From the NCBI GenBank assembly GCA_963742405.1, contig CAVUMB010000010.1, forward strand, positions 1 to 64,000: 64,000 nucleotides of DNA. The letters are read 5' to 3'. Position 1 is the first letter of the stretch. The number at the start of each line of letters is the position of its first letter. Shown in pieces: positions 26,901 to 34,989 of the stretch. The stretch is from JAGVSR01 sp963742405. GTDB lineage: Bacteria; Pseudomonadota; Alphaproteobacteria; Rhizobiales; Hyphomicrobiaceae. Under the pieces are notes generated by a model. It was not told the origin of the DNA. It ran no database searches and worked only from the letters and a program-made list of their open reading frames with translations. A program made the position numbers and the translations under genes.

Positions 26901-27425
26901 ATGCTGACCCTTGCGCTCTTGCGCCACGCAAAATCGAGTTGGGACGCCGACGGCATGCCCGACTTCGATCGCGACCTGGCTCCGCGCGGACTGGAGGCCG
27001 CCCCGCGCATGGGCGGCGAGATTGCCCGCATCGGTTTCTCGCCCGATCTCGTGCTCTGCTCGAGCGCGCTTCGCGCACGACGGACACTGGACCTCGCACT
27101 TCCATTCGTCACACCGCCGCCACGCGCCATCCTTCATGAGGACCAGCTCTATATGGCGAGCGGAGCGCAATTGCTGCACCGGGTCCGTGAGATCCCGGGC
27201 GATGTGCGTTCGGTCCTGATGGTCGGCCACAATCCAGGCTTCCATGAGCTCAGCGTCGCGCTCATCGGAGAGTTCGCCCCAGGCACGGAAAGTGCTGCAA
27301 AAAGTAAATTTCCAACCTGCGCCTTGGCCGTCTACACATTCGCAACCGACAGTTGGACAGACGTTGGCCCTCGCAAAGGCCGCGTTGTTCATTTCGTCAC
27401 CCCGCGCGCCTTGAGCGGCGAGTAA
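26901..27425 (+). CDS. sixA: Histidine phosphatase family protein, SixA type
   Basis: A 174-residue phosphatase of the histidine-acid superfamily. MLTLALLRHAKSSW has the catalytic Arg-His pair at residues 8-9. CSSALRARRTLDLAL and MVGHNPGFHELSV carry the second Arg and His. SixA proteins remove phosphate from phosphohistidine, for example on PTS or phosphorelay proteins. The frame is open upstream inside trpE (to 26781), but ATG 26901, just after GGCGGACC, fits the family start. It begins 11 bases after the trpE stop and sits between trpE and trpG, an unusual insertion in a tryptophan operon. Confidence 0.85.
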   Translation: MLTLALLRHAKSSWDADGMPDFDRDLAPRGLEAAPRMGGEIARIGFSPDLVLCSSALRARRTLDLALPFVTPPPRAILHEDQLYMASGAQLLHRVREIPGDVRSVLMVGHNPGFHELSVALIGEFAPGTESAAKSKFPTCALAVYTFATDSWTDVGPRKGRVVHFVTPRALSGE

Positions 27426-27477
27426 CGAGCCGCTAGGGTCCGGCCAAAGGCCGGCGCTCGCGGCGAAAGGATGAACG

Positions 27478-28089
27478 ATGCTCCTGCTCATCGATAATTA
27501 CGACAGCTTCACCTATAATCTCGTCCACTACCTGGGCGAACTTGGCGCGACATGCGAAGTCCACCGCAACGACAAGATCACGACCGATGAGGTCTTGAAA
27601 AAGAAGCCCCGGGCGATCGTCCTCTCGCCCGGCCCGTGCACACCCAACGACGCCGGCATCTGCCTCGATTTAATCGCCAAGGCGGGCCCCAACATCCCGC
27701 TTCTCGGCGTGTGTCTCGGCCATCAGTCGATCGGGCAGGTCTACGGCGGCAAAGTCATTCGCGCGCCAGAACCTCTGCACGGCAAGCTGTCGAACATTCG
27801 TCATTTCAACACCAGCGTGTTCAAGGGCTTGCCCGAAACCTTCCAGGTCACGCGCTATCACTCGCTGATCGTCGAGCGGGAATCGCTGCCCGATTGTCTC
27901 GAGATCACGGCCGAAACGAGTGACGGCATCATTATGGGCCTCATGCACAAAACCCATCCCGTGCATGGCGTGCAATTCCATCCCGAAAGCATCGCTTCCG
28001 AGCAAGGCCATGCCCTTCTGGCCAACTTTCTATCGCTGGCCGGGTTGACGCCGAAGGCGCGGCTGGCTCCCCAGCGCCCCGCCGCATGA
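27478..28089 (+). CDS. trpG: Anthranilate synthase component II (glutamine amidotransferase)
   Basis: Supplies ammonia from glutamine to TrpE. The 203-residue class I amidotransferase begins MLLLIDNYDSFTYNLVHYLG. It has the oxyanion motif LSPGPCTPNDAG, the nucleophile Cys79 in GVCLGHQ, and the catalytic His-Glu of GVQFHPES. It may also serve as PabA. It starts 52 bases after sixA and is followed eight bases later by trpD. Confidence 0.93.
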   Translation: MLLLIDNYDSFTYNLVHYLGELGATCEVHRNDKITTDEVLKKKPRAIVLSPGPCTPNDAGICLDLIAKAGPNIPLLGVCLGHQSIGQVYGGKVIRAPEPLHGKLSNIRHFNTSVFKGLPETFQVTRYHSLIVERESLPDCLEITAETSDGIIMGLMHKTHPVHGVQFHPESIASEQGHALLANFLSLAGLTPKARLAPQRPAA

Positions 28090-28096
28090 GCCTGCG

Positions 28097-29131
28097 ATGA
28101 GCGCCACCCAAGGCTTTGAAGCCAAGGTTCTACTCGGCACGATCGCCGGCGGACGGACCCTGACCGAGGAGGAGACCTTCTACGGGCTCGACCGCATGAC
28201 TGCTGGTGAGGCGAGCCCTGCCCAAATGGGTGCGTTCCTCATGGGATTGCGGGTCCGCGGCGAGACAATAGATGAATTGACCGGTGCTGCACGCCTTCTG
28301 CGGGCGCGGATGATACCGGTCAACGCGCCAAACGATGCCGTCGATATCGTCGGCACCGGAGGCGACGGACTGAAAACCTATAACATCTCGACCTGCGCCG
28401 CGTTCGTCGCCGCCGGTGCCGGCCTCAAGGTTGCCAAGCACGGCAATCGCTCCGTGTCCTCGCTTTCCGGCGCATCCGATGTGTTGACTGCGCTTGGCGT
28501 CAAGATCGACCTCACACCCGTCGAAATCAGCCGCGTCATCGAAGAAACCGGCCTCGCGTTCCTGTGGGCGCCGATGCACCATCCGGCGATGAAGGTGTGG
28601 GCTCCGATCCGCGCCGAACTTGGCCTGCGCACCCTGTTCAATCTGATGGGCCCGATCTGCAATCCAGCCAACGTGACGCGGCAAGTGGTTGGCGTTTATG
28701 CCCCCGAATGGGTGCAGCCGATCGCCCATGTTTTACACAAGCTCGGCTCACACCATGCCTGGGTCGTTCACGGCCGCGACGGCCTCGACGAACTGTCCAC
28801 GACTGGCCCGACCCTCGTCGCCGAATTGAAAGACGGCGCGGTTTCGACGTTCGAAATTGCCCCCGAGGACGCTGGCCTTGCGCGCGCAAGGCTCGCCGAT
28901 CTGAAGGGCGGCGACGCCACTGTGAATGCGGCGGCGCTGCGCGCGGTGCTCGCGGGCGAGCACAACGCTTACCGCGACATCGTGCTGTTGAATGCCGGTG
29001 CAGCACTCCTAGTCGGTAGCAAGGCCGAGACACTTGCCGCCGGTGTGGCCCTCGCTGCAGCCTCGATCGATAGCGGCGCCGCCGCTGCCGCCCTTACACG
29101 ACTTGTTGCCGCCAGCAATCGCACCGAATAA
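28097..29131 (+). CDS. trpD: Anthranilate phosphoribosyltransferase
   Basis: Joins anthranilate to PRPP to give phosphoribosyl-anthranilate. The 344-residue protein has the PRPP-binding IVGTGGDGLKTYNIST near residue 80, KHGNRSVSSLSGASDVL, and the anthranilate-contacting APMHHPAMK and RTLFNLMGPICNPA. Length and motifs are normal for the family. It follows trpG with an 8-base gap. Confidence 0.94.
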   Translation: MSATQGFEAKVLLGTIAGGRTLTEEETFYGLDRMTAGEASPAQMGAFLMGLRVRGETIDELTGAARLLRARMIPVNAPNDAVDIVGTGGDGLKTYNISTCAAFVAAGAGLKVAKHGNRSVSSLSGASDVLTALGVKIDLTPVEISRVIEETGLAFLWAPMHHPAMKVWAPIRAELGLRTLFNLMGPICNPANVTRQVVGVYAPEWVQPIAHVLHKLGSHHAWVVHGRDGLDELSTTGPTLVAELKDGAVSTFEIAPEDAGLARARLADLKGGDATVNAAALRAVLAGEHNAYRDIVLLNAGAALLVGSKAETLAAGVALAAASIDSGAAAAALTRLVAASNRTE

Positions 29132-29158
29132 ATCACAACACTGCCAGGAGCCACGACG

Positions 29159-29683
29159 ATGCGTACCACGACCACCGTCGTCCTCGTGCTCGGCCTGTTG
29201 CTGCTGGCCGCCTACATCGGCGACATCTTCGGACCGGCCCGTGATCGCCACGTTGCAGCGACGCCGGCAGCCTGCCACGCCGCCGCGGTCGAAGCGGCCG
29301 CGAAACCAAACCCAACCAACGTGCCCTGCGATTGGAAGGCCGTCGAGATCGCCAGCCCCGCAACGGCGCTCAACGGGCGCTATGCGGCGGCAAGCCCGGG
29401 CGTCTCCGGCCGACTGGTCATTCTGGAAGACGGCGACAAGCCGGCCCGCCTTGCCTTTTCAACCGCCGGCGAAAGTCCCCGTTACATCTGCACGGTCGCT
29501 CTTGAGGCCCGTCGCGAGACCGATCGGCTTGTGGCCCGCGTGACGGACGTGCCGGGCTGTGAACTGACGGTCCAGCGCACGCCGGGCGCCGGCCTCGTCA
29601 CGGTCATTGCCAGCGAACCGTGCAACACATTCTGCAACATGCGCGGCAGCTTGTCGGGCGACTTCAAGCTGATGCCGCACTGA
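29159..29683 (+). CDS. Hypothetical periplasmic protein between trpD and trpC
   Basis: A 174-residue protein with an N-terminal hydrophobic segment TVVLVLGLLLLAAYIGDIF that could be an uncleaved anchor or signal. The rest is predicted extracytoplasmic and has six Cys: ACHAAA, VPCDW, YICTV, PGCEL, EPCNTFCNM. This spacing suggests disulfides. GRYAAASPGVSGRLVI and the GSLSGDFKL end look beta-rich. I recognise no family. GCCAGGAG precedes the ATG. It is in line with the trp genes and probably co-transcribed, but an obvious link to tryptophan synthesis is missing. Confidence 0.6.
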   Translation: MRTTTTVVLVLGLLLLAAYIGDIFGPARDRHVAATPAACHAAAVEAAAKPNPTNVPCDWKAVEIASPATALNGRYAAASPGVSGRLVILEDGDKPARLAFSTAGESPRYICTVALEARRETDRLVARVTDVPGCELTVQRTPGAGLVTVIASEPCNTFCNMRGSLSGDFKLMPH

Positions 29684-29805
29684 AACGATCAGGACAGCGG
29701 CACCCAGACACCGCGGGCCAGGTTGTAGGCGGCGCGCCGGCTGATCATTGACCGCAGTAGTGCATGCGGGTAGCAACCGGCGTGCCCCGGCGATAAGGTC
29801 CACTG

Positions 29806-30606
29806 ATGTCCGACATCCTTGCCAAAATCACGAGCTACAAACTCGAAGAAGTCGCCGCTGCCAGGGCCCGCCAGCCGTTGCAGGTGTTGGCCGAATACGC
29901 CCGCTCGGCGCCGCCCGTCCGCTCCTTCGTTCAAGCGATCCGTGCGGCCCATCGCGACGGCCGCGCGGCACTGATTGCGGAAATCAAGAAGGCGTCGCCG
30001 TCAAAGGGCCTGATCCGCGCCGACTTCGATCCGCCCGCACTTGCGAAGGCTTATGCTGCAGGCGGCGCGACGTGTCTGTCTATCTTGACCGACGAACCCT
30101 CGTTTCAGGGTAAGGCCGAGTACCTCACCAAAGCACGCGCGGCCGTGTCGCTGCCGGTTCTTCGTAAAGATTTCATGGTCGACACCTACCAAGTCGTTGA
30201 GGCCCGCGCCTGGGGCGCCGATTGCATCCTCATCATCATGGCCGAAGTCGATGATGCGCTGGCCAGTGATCTTGCAGCCGCAGCCCGCGATTGGCACATG
30301 GATGCCATCGTTGAAGTTCACGACGAAGCCGAACTTGAGCGCGCCCTGAAACTTCCCTGCCCGCTGATCGGCATCAACAATCGCAATCTCAAAACTTTCG
30401 CGACGACGCTGGCGACAACGGAAAGCCTCGCAACCCGCGTACCGAGTGATCGCATCGTCATCAGCGAAAGCGGGATCTTCACGCCGGCCGATATCGCGCG
30501 ATTGCAAAAGGTCGGCGTCAACACTTTCCTGGTCGGTGAAAGCCTCATGCGCCAGAACGATGTCAGAGCGGCAACCACGGCCCTGCTGGCGAGGGACAGA
30601 CAATGA
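29806..30606 (+). CDS. trpC: Indole-3-glycerol-phosphate synthase
   Basis: Closes the indole ring from carboxyphenylamino-deoxyribulose phosphate. The 266-residue TIM-barrel protein has the family signature ALIAEIKKASPSKGLIR, then LSILTDEPSFQGK, the catalytic Lys in LPVLRKDFMVDTYQV, GINNRNLKTF and VISESGI. It is a stand-alone TrpC without a fused TrpF. moaC overlaps its stop by four bases (ATGA). Confidence 0.94.
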   Translation: MSDILAKITSYKLEEVAAARARQPLQVLAEYARSAPPVRSFVQAIRAAHRDGRAALIAEIKKASPSKGLIRADFDPPALAKAYAAGGATCLSILTDEPSFQGKAEYLTKARAAVSLPVLRKDFMVDTYQVVEARAWGADCILIIMAEVDDALASDLAAAARDWHMDAIVEVHDEAELERALKLPCPLIGINNRNLKTFATTLATTESLATRVPSDRIVISESGIFTPADIARLQKVGVNTFLVGESLMRQNDVRAATTALLARDRQ

Positions 30607-31088
30607 CCAAGCTGTCCCACCTGAATGCAGCCGGCGAAGCCCACATGGTTGACGTTTCCGACAAGGACGTCACCAGCCGAACGGCCGTGGCGGAAGGCTT
30701 CATTTCCATGCGGCCCGAAACATTGGCGCTGGCGATCAGCGGCGAGGCCAAGAAGGGCGACGTACTCGCCACCGCGCGCATCGCCGGCATCATGGCCGCC
30801 AAGCGGACGCACGACCTCATTCCGCTGTGCCATCCGCTCGCGATCTCCAAGGTCACGGTGGAGTTCGAGCCATCCACAACGCCAGCCGGACTGCACGTTG
30901 CGGCCACCGTTAAAGTCACCGGACAGACCGGCGTCGAAATGGAAGCGCTGACCGCGGTCTCGGTCGCCTGTCTGACGATCTACGACATGCTCAAGGCCGC
31001 CGACAAAGGCATGACGATATCCGGCATCCGTCTCCTGGAAAAAACGGGTGGTCGATCGGGCACCTATCACGCGCCCGGCGAGGTGTGA
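30603..31088 (+). CDS. moaC: Cyclic pyranopterin monophosphate synthase
   Basis: Second enzyme of molybdenum cofactor synthesis. It turns the MoaA product into cPMP. The 161-residue protein has MVDVSDKDVTSRTAVAEG, the conserved LIPLCHPLAI with the active-site His, TGVEMEALTAVSVACLTIYD and LLEKTGGRSG. It is translationally coupled to trpC and followed by moeA after three bases. The trpC-moaC-moeA order is common in rhizobia. Confidence 0.94.
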   Translation: MTKLSHLNAAGEAHMVDVSDKDVTSRTAVAEGFISMRPETLALAISGEAKKGDVLATARIAGIMAAKRTHDLIPLCHPLAISKVTVEFEPSTTPAGLHVAATVKVTGQTGVEMEALTAVSVACLTIYDMLKAADKGMTISGIRLLEKTGGRSGTYHAPGEV

Positions 31089-31091
31089 GCC

Positions 31092-32297
31092 ATGCCGCTC
31101 CTGTCCGTCGATGCAGCTCTCGACCGCATCCTCGCGGGGGTGGAACCACTGCCGGCAGAACGCGCTCCCCTCCTCGAAGCGGCCCAGCGTATTCTAGCCG
31201 AGGATGTTAGGGCGACGCTCACTCAGCCGCCGTTCGACGCCTCCGCCATGGACGGATATGCGGCCCGTGCGGCCGATCTGGCCGTCTTGCCGGCAAGGTT
31301 GCAACTCATCGGAGAAGCCCGCGCCGGACAAGCCTTCACAGGACTCATCGGTCCGGGTGAATGCGCTCGCATCTTCACCGGCGCGCCGCTACCTGCCGGT
31401 GCCGATGCTGTCGTCATCCAAGAAAACGCGGCCTTGAACGCAAACACCATCACGGTGGCGGACGGTACGGTCGATTTCGATCACATACGCCCGCGAGGCG
31501 GCGACTTCACCGAGAACCAAGTCCTACTTTCCAGCGGACATATGCTCAATGCCCGCGCACTACTCCTTGCCGCCGCGATGGGACATGGCACGCTCCCCGT
31601 ACGCCGTAAGCCGGTCGTCGCCATCCTCGCCACCGGCGACGAACTGGTCGAGCCCGGCGTTCAACCCGGACCCGACCAGATCGTCTCGTCCAATCCTTAC
31701 GGACTTGCCGCCATGATTGCGGCGGCAGGCGCGCGACCACGGCTTCTCGGTATCGCGGCCGATACCCGCACCGCGCTGGAGGAAAAAATTGCCGCGGCCG
31801 CCGACGCCGATATCTTGCTGACGACCGGCGGCGCCTCCGTCGGTGATCATGATCTGGTTGGCCCCGTCCTTCGATCACGCGGCATGAGCCTCGACTTCTG
31901 GAAAATCGCCATGCGCCCCGGCAAGCCGATGCTATTCGGTCGCCTCGGCGCCCAGCGTGTGCTGGGGCTACCCGGAAATCCGGTGGCTGCCATGGTTTGC
32001 GCCCGCGTATTCCTTCTGCCCTTAATCGATAAACTGCTCGGCCGCCAGGCGTCGGCGGCGGCGCCGCTCCGCGCGCAGTTGACGACCGCGATCGCGAAAA
32101 ACGGCCCGCGCCAGCATTACATGCGTGCGGTTACAGCGCGTGATGCCTCCGGCCAACTGCATGTCACACTACAGCCGTCACAGGACAGTTCGCTCATCCG
32201 TCTGCTTGCCGCATCGAACGCCCTTGTCGTGCGGATGCCGGACGACCCAGCTCTCCCCGCAGGTGCAGAAGTCGATGTGTTGCCGCTCGATTTCTAG
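31092..32297 (+). CDS. moeA: Molybdopterin molybdenumtransferase
   Basis: Inserts molybdate into adenylylated molybdopterin. The 401-residue protein has the four MoeA domains: FDASAMDGYAAR near residue 50, GPGECARIFTGAPLPAGAD near 95, RPRGGDFTENQ near 137, and the molybdopterin-binding segment LLTTGGASVGDHDLV near 245. LGLPGNPVAAMVC lies toward the C-terminus. It ends the trp-moa transcript and converges on cfa with a four-base gap. Confidence 0.94.
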   Translation: MPLLSVDAALDRILAGVEPLPAERAPLLEAAQRILAEDVRATLTQPPFDASAMDGYAARAADLAVLPARLQLIGEARAGQAFTGLIGPGECARIFTGAPLPAGADAVVIQENAALNANTITVADGTVDFDHIRPRGGDFTENQVLLSSGHMLNARALLLAAAMGHGTLPVRRKPVVAILATGDELVEPGVQPGPDQIVSSNPYGLAAMIAAAGARPRLLGIAADTRTALEEKIAAAADADILLTTGGASVGDHDLVGPVLRSRGMSLDFWKIAMRPGKPMLFGRLGAQRVLGLPGNPVAAMVCARVFLLPLIDKLLGRQASAAAPLRAQLTTAIAKNGPRQHYMRAVTARDASGQLHVTLQPSQDSSLIRLLAASNALVVRMPDDPALPAGAEVDVLPLDF

Positions 32298-32301
32298 TGC
32301 G

Positions 32302-33618
32302 TCAGCGATAGAGGTCCGCCCGCGTCGGCGGCAACGGCGAAGGACCCTTGGCCGATTTAGTCGCAACCGTCTGGAAGAGCCGCAGTGTACCGCGCGAGAA
32401 CGACAGCGAGACGCCTGCGAGATAGGCGACCCAGATGCGGTATTTCTCCTCGCCAACGAGCCTGATCGCGTGATCCTTATTGGCGGTCAGCCGTTCGCAC
32501 CACAGTTTGCAGGTGCGTGCATAGTGTTCCCGCCAACCTTCCACATCCTGGACCTCGAACCCGGCAATTTCCATCGCCGCCACGGAGTGGCCGATGTCGT
32601 CCAGCTCACCGCCCGGAAAAATGTACTTGGCGATTGCCTTCTTCTCCGGCCGCATACGCTGCGGCAGCAGGCCAGACGCGGGTTTGTGCGCCCGACGCGA
32701 AATGGCGTGATTGAGAAACACTCCGTTGTCCGCCAGCAGCGAGCGAACCTTGGCCATGTAGGACGGAATATTTTTTAAACCGATATGCTCGTACATGCCG
32801 ATCGACGCGATCTTGTCGTAGCGCCCTTCGGCCAGCATGTAGTCTTTCAGTTCAAGCGTGACGAGCTGTTCCAGACCGAGCCGCTTGACCTTCTCGCGTG
32901 CGAAGGCAAGTTGCTCTTCAGATAGCGTGATGCCATGTGCTTTCACGCCGAAGTTCTTTGCCGCATGACAGACCAGTCCGCCCCAGCCGCATCCGATATC
33001 GAGCAACGTGTCGCCAGGCTTCAGTCGCAACTTGCGGCAGATCATTTCCAGTTTGTCGACTTGAGCTTGCTCGACGCCATTTTTCCAATCGATGTAATAG
33101 GCGCACGAGTACACCATCTCGGGATCGAGAAAGAGCGCATAAAATTCGTTCGACAGGTCATAGTGGAACTGGATGAAAGCCTTGTTGTCGGCGAGCTTGC
33201 GGCGTTTGCCCGTGATCTCGCCTTCGAACCCACCCACTTCGCGCGGCGCCTCTGTTGGCGCAAAAAGAAATGGCGACAGACCCTTGACGAGGGCGAGCTT
33301 GGGTAGGTTCTTGAACTTGACCCCGCCCTTCGGTTTGACGAATTCCTGTCCAAAATCGACGAGTGTTCCCCCGTCGAAATCGACCCGCTTGGCAATGTAA
33401 AGCTGAATCAGCGTATCCAGCGAGGGCCGCCTGAGCATCGTCGCAATGACGCCGGGATCGGCAACGCGGATTTCACGCCGGCTCGACACAGACTTGCCAA
33501 GCGGCACGCTGGAACCATCCCAAAGTGTTAGCCACAAATCGAGATCGAGCTTATCGGCCAGTGTCGCGGCAAGGCTCTTGGCCGCCGCGAGTTGCTTTTC
33601 CAGTCTATCCGCCGCCAT
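32302..33618 (-). CDS. cfa: Cyclopropane-fatty-acyl-phospholipid synthase
   Basis: Adds a methylene from S-adenosylmethionine to membrane-lipid double bonds. The 438-residue protein has the SAM motif GDTLLDIGCGWGGLVCHAAK near residue 205. It also has IQFHYDLSNEFYALFLD and MVYSCAYYIDW before it, ITLSEEQLAFAREK, and IGMYEHIGLKN after it. The N-terminal ~130 residues are the lipid-binding part. It is the last gene of a minus-strand block with fadE, fadJ and fadI, 56 bases after fadI. Such placement suggests coupling of fatty-acid turnover and membrane lipid modification. Confidence 0.9.
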   Translation of the reverse strand: MAADRLEKQLAAAKSLAATLADKLDLDLWLTLWDGSSVPLGKSVSSRREIRVADPGVIATMLRRPSLDTLIQLYIAKRVDFDGGTLVDFGQEFVKPKGGVKFKNLPKLALVKGLSPFLFAPTEAPREVGGFEGEITGKRRKLADNKAFIQFHYDLSNEFYALFLDPEMVYSCAYYIDWKNGVEQAQVDKLEMICRKLRLKPGDTLLDIGCGWGGLVCHAAKNFGVKAHGITLSEEQLAFAREKVKRLGLEQLVTLELKDYMLAEGRYDKIASIGMYEHIGLKNIPSYMAKVRSLLADNGVFLNHAISRRAHKPASGLLPQRMRPEKKAIAKYIFPGGELDDIGHSVAAMEIAGFEVQDVEGWREHYARTCKLWCERLTANKDHAIRLVGEEKYRIWVAYLAGVSLSFSRGTLRLFQTVATKSAKGPSPLPPTRADLYR

Positions 33619-33674
33619 GAAGCGTCCCCGTCAGCCTCGTCCATGGCGTAGCTGCCAGTCGGGGCGGCGGACCG

Positions 33675-34961
33675 TCAAGCAGCTTTCGCACTTTCCATGA
33701 TAGCGGCAACGCCCATCCCACCGGCTGTACAGACAGAGATCAACCCGCGTCCGCCTTTCACCGAAAGGATTTTGGCCAGGTTACCGATAATGCGCGCACC
33801 GGTCGCAGCAAAAGGATGTCCGACCGCGATCGACGACCCCTTCACGTTCATCTTTGCCCGGTCGATAGAGCCGAGCGGCGCGTTCTTGCCCATATGCTTG
33901 GCGCAATATTCCGGATCCTGCCACGCCTTGAGCGTACACAGCACCTGCGCGGCGAATGCCTCGTGAATTTCATAAAAGTCAAAATCTTGCAGTGTCAGTC
34001 CGGCCCGATCCAGCATCTTCGATACCGCGATAGCCGGCGCCATCAAGAGCCCATCACCGTGCGCAAAGTCATTGCCCCAGTGCTGCCCGTAGGTAAGGTA
34101 GGCAGCAATCGGCAGACCTCGTGCCCGCGCCCAATCTTCACTCGCCAACAACGCCGCCGAAGCACCGTCGGTCAGCGGTGTCGAATTGCCCGCCGTCAAC
34201 GTGCCCTTGTCCGTTTTGTCGAAAGCTGTCTTGAGGCTCGCCAATTTCTCCAGCGTGATGTCGGCACGCAAGTTGTTGTCCCGATAGACACCCGCGCACG
34301 GCACCATCAGATCGTCAAACCAGCCCTCTGCGTAAGCCGCTGCGGCCTTGGTGTGGCTCTCGAAAGCGAGTTGATCCTGATCCGCGCGCGTGATGCCCCA
34401 TTCCTGAGCCATCAATTCGCAGTGCTCGCCCATGCCGAGCCCTGTTCGCGGCTCCTTCACCGCTGGCGGCTGCGGCGTCAGTTCCGCCGGTGTCAGCCCT
34501 TGGAATACCCGGATCTTGTCCAGTATCGTCTTTTTCGTGTTGAGCTCGATGAGCCGCTTTGAGAACTTCTTCGAGAACACGATCGGCGCATCCGACGTCG
34601 TATCCGAGCCGCAGGCAATGCCGCTCTCGATTTCGCCGGTCGCAATCTTGGCCGCCGTGCCGAGCGCCGCTTGCAAGCTGGTGCCGCAGGCTTGCTGCAT
34701 CGTCACGCCGGGTGTCGATGGGGCGAGCTTGGTCCCCAGAACGCTCTCTCGCGTCAGATTGAAATCACGCGAGTGGGCAACGACCGCGCCGCCGACGACC
34801 TCGTCTATGTGCTCGCCCTTGAGTTTGAAGCGATCGACGAGCCCATTGAGCGCCGCCGTCATCATGTCTTGATTGGACAGGTCGGCATAAAGCGTACCCG
34901 ACCGGCAGAACGGGATGCGTGTGCCGCCGATGACCGCCACCCGCCTCAATTCTCGTGTCAT
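33675..34961 (-). CDS. fadI: Acetyl-CoA C-acyltransferase (thiolase)
   Basis: Final thiolytic step of beta-oxidation. The 428-residue thiolase has the nucleophile Cys in VTMQQACGTSLQAAL near residue 92, the EIHEAFAAQVL segment with the catalytic His, VKGSSIAVGHPFAATGARI, and the second Cys in LISVCTAGGMGVA. This length and the partner fadJ suggest the FadI type rather than PhaA. It lies 28 bases downstream of fadJ. Confidence 0.88.
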   Translation of the reverse strand: MTRELRRVAVIGGTRIPFCRSGTLYADLSNQDMMTAALNGLVDRFKLKGEHIDEVVGGAVVAHSRDFNLTRESVLGTKLAPSTPGVTMQQACGTSLQAALGTAAKIATGEIESGIACGSDTTSDAPIVFSKKFSKRLIELNTKKTILDKIRVFQGLTPAELTPQPPAVKEPRTGLGMGEHCELMAQEWGITRADQDQLAFESHTKAAAAYAEGWFDDLMVPCAGVYRDNNLRADITLEKLASLKTAFDKTDKGTLTAGNSTPLTDGASAALLASEDWARARGLPIAAYLTYGQHWGNDFAHGDGLLMAPAIAVSKMLDRAGLTLQDFDFYEIHEAFAAQVLCTLKAWQDPEYCAKHMGKNAPLGSIDRAKMNVKGSSIAVGHPFAATGARIIGNLAKILSVKGGRGLISVCTAGGMGVAAIMESAKAA

Positions 34962-34989
34962 GCGAATCTCCGGTGATTACACGTCGTTC

